NCBI GenBank assembly: GCA_023430045.1
Contig: JAEZCF010000099.1
Coordinates: 1-22,718 of the forward strand
Reading direction: 5' to 3'
Source of the DNA: Pseudomonadota bacterium
Lineage (GTDB): Bacteria; Pseudomonadota; Gammaproteobacteria; Xanthomonadales; Xanthomonadaceae
DNA length: 22,718 nt
Position 1 is the stretch's first letter. The number at the start of each line of letters is the position of its first letter. Under the pieces are notes generated by a model, which worked only from the letters and a program-made list of their open reading frames with translations, did no database searches and was not told where the DNA came from. The position numbers and the translations under genes are program-made. Of the stretch, positions 20,988-22,718 are shown piece after piece.

Positions 20988-21874
20988 CGTTCTTCCGCTT
21001 CCCGACCGCCACCGATTTCTCCGAAGTCGACACCCTGTTGCCGAACGCGCTGCTCAAGCCGGTCGGCCCGCTGGAGATGAGTTCGCGTGGCTTCATTTCG
21101 CCGTTCGGCCGCGAGGAGAAGGAACAGTTCTCGCACCGCATCGGCGAGCACCTGTGGCTGACCGTTGGTGGCGAGGACAAGCTCCTGCCCGGCGCGGTGG
21201 TCAATGACCTGCTCGAGCGCAAGCTGGAAGAGATCGAATCGAACGAAGGCCGCCGTCCGGGTGGTCGCGAGCGCAAGCGCATGAAGGACGACCTGCTGCA
21301 CGAGCTGCTGCCGCGCGCCTTCGTGAAGAACACGCGCAATGATGCCTTCCTGGATCTGGCGCATGGTTACGTGGCGGTGGATTGCTCCAGCCGCAAGACC
21401 GCCGAATACTTCATGTCCGACATCCGTGGGCTGCTGGGCAGCTTCCCGGCGATGCCACTCAATGCCGAAGTGGCGCCGCGTTCGATCCTGACCGGCTGGA
21501 TTGCCGGAGAACCGCTGCCGACGGGCCTGGCGCTGGGCGAAGAGTGCGAGATGAAGGACCCGGTGGAAGGCGGCGCGGTGGTCAAGTGCCAGCACCAGGA
21601 ACTGCGCTGCGACGAGATCGACAAGCACCTGGACGCCGGCAAGCAGGTGACCAGGCTGGCGCTGGTGTTCGAGGACAACCTGTCGTTCGTGATCGGCGAC
21701 GACCTGATCGTGCGCAAGCTGAAGTTCCTCGATGGCGCGCTGGACCAGCTGGAACACAGCGACGACGATGGCCGCCGCGCCGAGCTGGATGCGCGCTTCG
21801 CGCTGCAGAGCGCCGAGATCCGCCGCCTGTTCCTGCTGCTGGAAGACGCGTTCAAGCTCAGCAAGGCCGACTGA
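20969..21874 (+). CDS. rdgC: Recombination-associated protein RdgC
   Basis: RdgC is a nucleoid-associated, ring-forming dimeric DNA-binding protein that restrains RecA and is needed when replication restart is impaired. The 301-residue protein begins MFFRNLTFFRF and contains the family blocks GFISPFGR, KDDLLHELLPRAF and a C-terminal stretch ending LLLEDAFKLSK. The length matches the E. coli protein (303). The ATG at 20969 lies inside the end of ttcA (19-base overlap) with weak GGAA about seven bases upstream, so translation probably depends on ttcA. It shares a recombination or replication-repair theme with rep and mutM elsewhere in the window, but they are not in one operon. Confidence 0.96.
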   Translation: MFFRNLTFFRFPTATDFSEVDTLLPNALLKPVGPLEMSSRGFISPFGREEKEQFSHRIGEHLWLTVGGEDKLLPGAVVNDLLERKLEEIESNEGRRPGGRERKRMKDDLLHELLPRAFVKNTRNDAFLDLAHGYVAVDCSSRKTAEYFMSDIRGLLGSFPAMPLNAEVAPRSILTGWIAGEPLPTGLALGEECEMKDPVEGGAVVKCQHQELRCDEIDKHLDAGKQVTRLALVFEDNLSFVIGDDLIVRKLKFLDGALDQLEHSDDDGRRAELDARFALQSAEIRRLFLLLEDAFKLSKAD

Positions 21875-21920
21875 ACAGGCAGTCGCGGGATTCGCTGACG
21901 TCCAGGCCGATCCCGCGGCG

Positions 21921-21926
21921 TATGCT
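21921..21926 (+). promoter_or_regulatory. -10 element of the metallopeptidase gene, predicted leaderless start
   Basis: TATGCT ends six bases before the ATG at 21933, the same spacing and hexamer as the DUF465 gene. The possible -35 CTGACG (21895-21900) is 20 bases away, which is too far for a standard promoter. Confidence 0.4.
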
Positions 21927-21932
21927 GGTCCC

Positions 21933-22715
21933 ATGCCCCTGACGCTCCGCCGCCTGCTCGCCTCCCCGCAACCGTCTGCCTTGCAGCGCGACACCGTGCG
22001 CCTGCGCGTGGATGACGATGCGGAGATTGAAGTGCTGCGCGTCCGCGATCCACGTGCACGTCGCATCAAGCTCAGCGTGGATGAACGCGGTGCGCGCCTG
22101 ACCTTGCCGTTGCGTGCCAGCCTGGTCACCGGCGAGCGCTTCCTCGAACAGCATCGTGGTTGGCTGGTGCAGCAGTTGCAGCATTACCGGTCCGACCGGA
22201 TGCCGTCACTGCTGGTGCCGGGGGAGGAGGGACAGCTGCCGTTGCGTGGCGAACTGCTGCCTCTGCGCTGGCAGGAAGGCCGCTATGCGAAGCTGGTGGT
22301 GGATGAGGCGGGCGCATGCGTGCACTGGCCGGCCCGCGCGACGCCTGCGACGCTCAAGCGCCTGCTGCGCGAGTTCTACGAAGCACAGACGCGGGCCGAT
22401 GTCGGCCAGTGGCTGCCGCGTTATCTGCCGGGGCTGCCGCGGGCGCCGGCGCGGGTGCGCCTGAAGGTGATGTCCTCGCAGTGGGGATCGCTGGCACCGG
22501 ATGGCAGCATGGCGCTCGATCTTGCCCTGGTGCTGGGGCGGCCATCGGCATTCGAATATGTGCTGGTCCACGAGTTGTGCCACCTGCTGCACGCCAATCA
22601 TTCGCCGGCGTTCTGGTACGAAGTGGAGCAGCGTTTTCCTGCCTGGCGCGCCGAGCGCGACTATTTCCATCAGGAAGGCCGGCGGCTGAAGGCGATGCTG
22701 CGGCAGCTGCTGTGA
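21933..22715 (+). CDS. YgjP-like (DUF45/SprT-like) zinc metallopeptidase
   Basis: A 260-residue cytoplasmic protein of the YgjP/DUF45 family. The zinc-binding motif is HELCH at 213-217 (Glu214 catalytic) with a third ligand at His223 in NHSPAFW, exactly the family pattern HELxHxxxxxHSPxFW. The preceding SSQWGSLAPDGSMALDLALVL is the conserved WGS block (about 181-201). The N terminus has the ARRIKLSVDERGARLTLP strand pair typical of the group. The physiological substrate is unknown; some members are annotated as metal-dependent hydrolases. The start at 21933 fits the family N terminus; the longer open frame upstream runs through the end of rdgC and has no family sequence. The gene is complete, ending three bases before the window edge. 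Confidence 0.93.
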   Translation: MPLTLRRLLASPQPSALQRDTVRLRVDDDAEIEVLRVRDPRARRIKLSVDERGARLTLPLRASLVTGERFLEQHRGWLVQQLQHYRSDRMPSLLVPGEEGQLPLRGELLPLRWQEGRYAKLVVDEAGACVHWPARATPATLKRLLREFYEAQTRADVGQWLPRYLPGLPRAPARVRLKVMSSQWGSLAPDGSMALDLALVLGRPSAFEYVLVHELCHLLHANHSPAFWYEVEQRFPAWRAERDYFHQEGRRLKAMLRQLL

Positions 22716-22718
22716 TCC

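Noticed and set aside
1..22718. CRISPR array, tRNA or rRNA gene, insertion sequence, prophage or defence island
   Set aside because: I saw no regularly spaced repeats, cloverleaf with CCA end, transposase or integrase gene, or terminal inverted repeats with target duplication. Gene content is housekeeping with even composition.

Overview
The window is GC-rich, gene-dense chromosomal DNA of a gammaproteobacterium, most probably Xanthomonadaceae and perhaps Stenotrophomonas. The protein set (Rep, PlsB, RdgC, TtcA, OpgD, YceH, class A acid phosphatase, TonB-dependent receptor) and the short GCCGGC-rich hairpin repeats between genes support this. The assignment is an inference from sequence features; no search was run. 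I see 20 protein genes, all apparently intact. I see no tRNA, rRNA, CRISPR array, insertion sequence, phage gene or pseudogene, and no gene-free stretch above 300 bases (the longest is 15757-16033).

Layout. 1-1230: a GYF/AIM24-type protein (-) and its divergent spacer. 1231-3543: a TonB-dependent receptor (+) ending in a strong hairpin. 3553-5337: a class A acid phosphatase lipoprotein and an orphan ABC ATPase (both -). 5459-8376: an EF-hand protein, mutM and opgD (+). 8447-9806: tdk and a Sel1-repeat protein (-). 9909-12472: rep and a GNAT acetyltransferase (+). 12488-13153: yceH (-). 13254-14884: an e(P4)-like HAD phosphatase overlapping pyrF (+). 14932-15756: a trypsin-like protease (-). 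16034-19620: a lipoprotein overlapping plsB by one base (+). 19719-19922: a 67-residue YdcH/DUF465 protein (-). 20013-22715: ttcA overlapping rdgC, then a YgjP-like metallopeptidase (+).

How the genes work together. This is not one pathway. It is a mosaic of housekeeping genes for DNA repair and replication (mutM, rep, rdgC), nucleotide metabolism (tdk, pyrF, the HAD phosphatase), tRNA thiolation (ttcA) and the cell envelope (plsB, opgD, lipoproteins, receptor). Tight couplings are phosphatase-pyrF (GTGA overlap), lipoprotein-plsB (TAATG overlap) and ttcA-rdgC (19-base overlap).

Most notable signals. Several genes carry a -10-like hexamer exactly six bases before the start codon (mutM, tdk, ttcA, the DUF465 gene, the metallopeptidase), which predicts leaderless mRNAs. 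Convergent gene ends are marked by GC-rich hairpins, three of which belong to one dispersed repeat family. A perfect 7-bp inverted repeat with a 12-base spacer lies between the protease and the lipoprotein-plsB unit. I found no clear undescribed multi-gene system.
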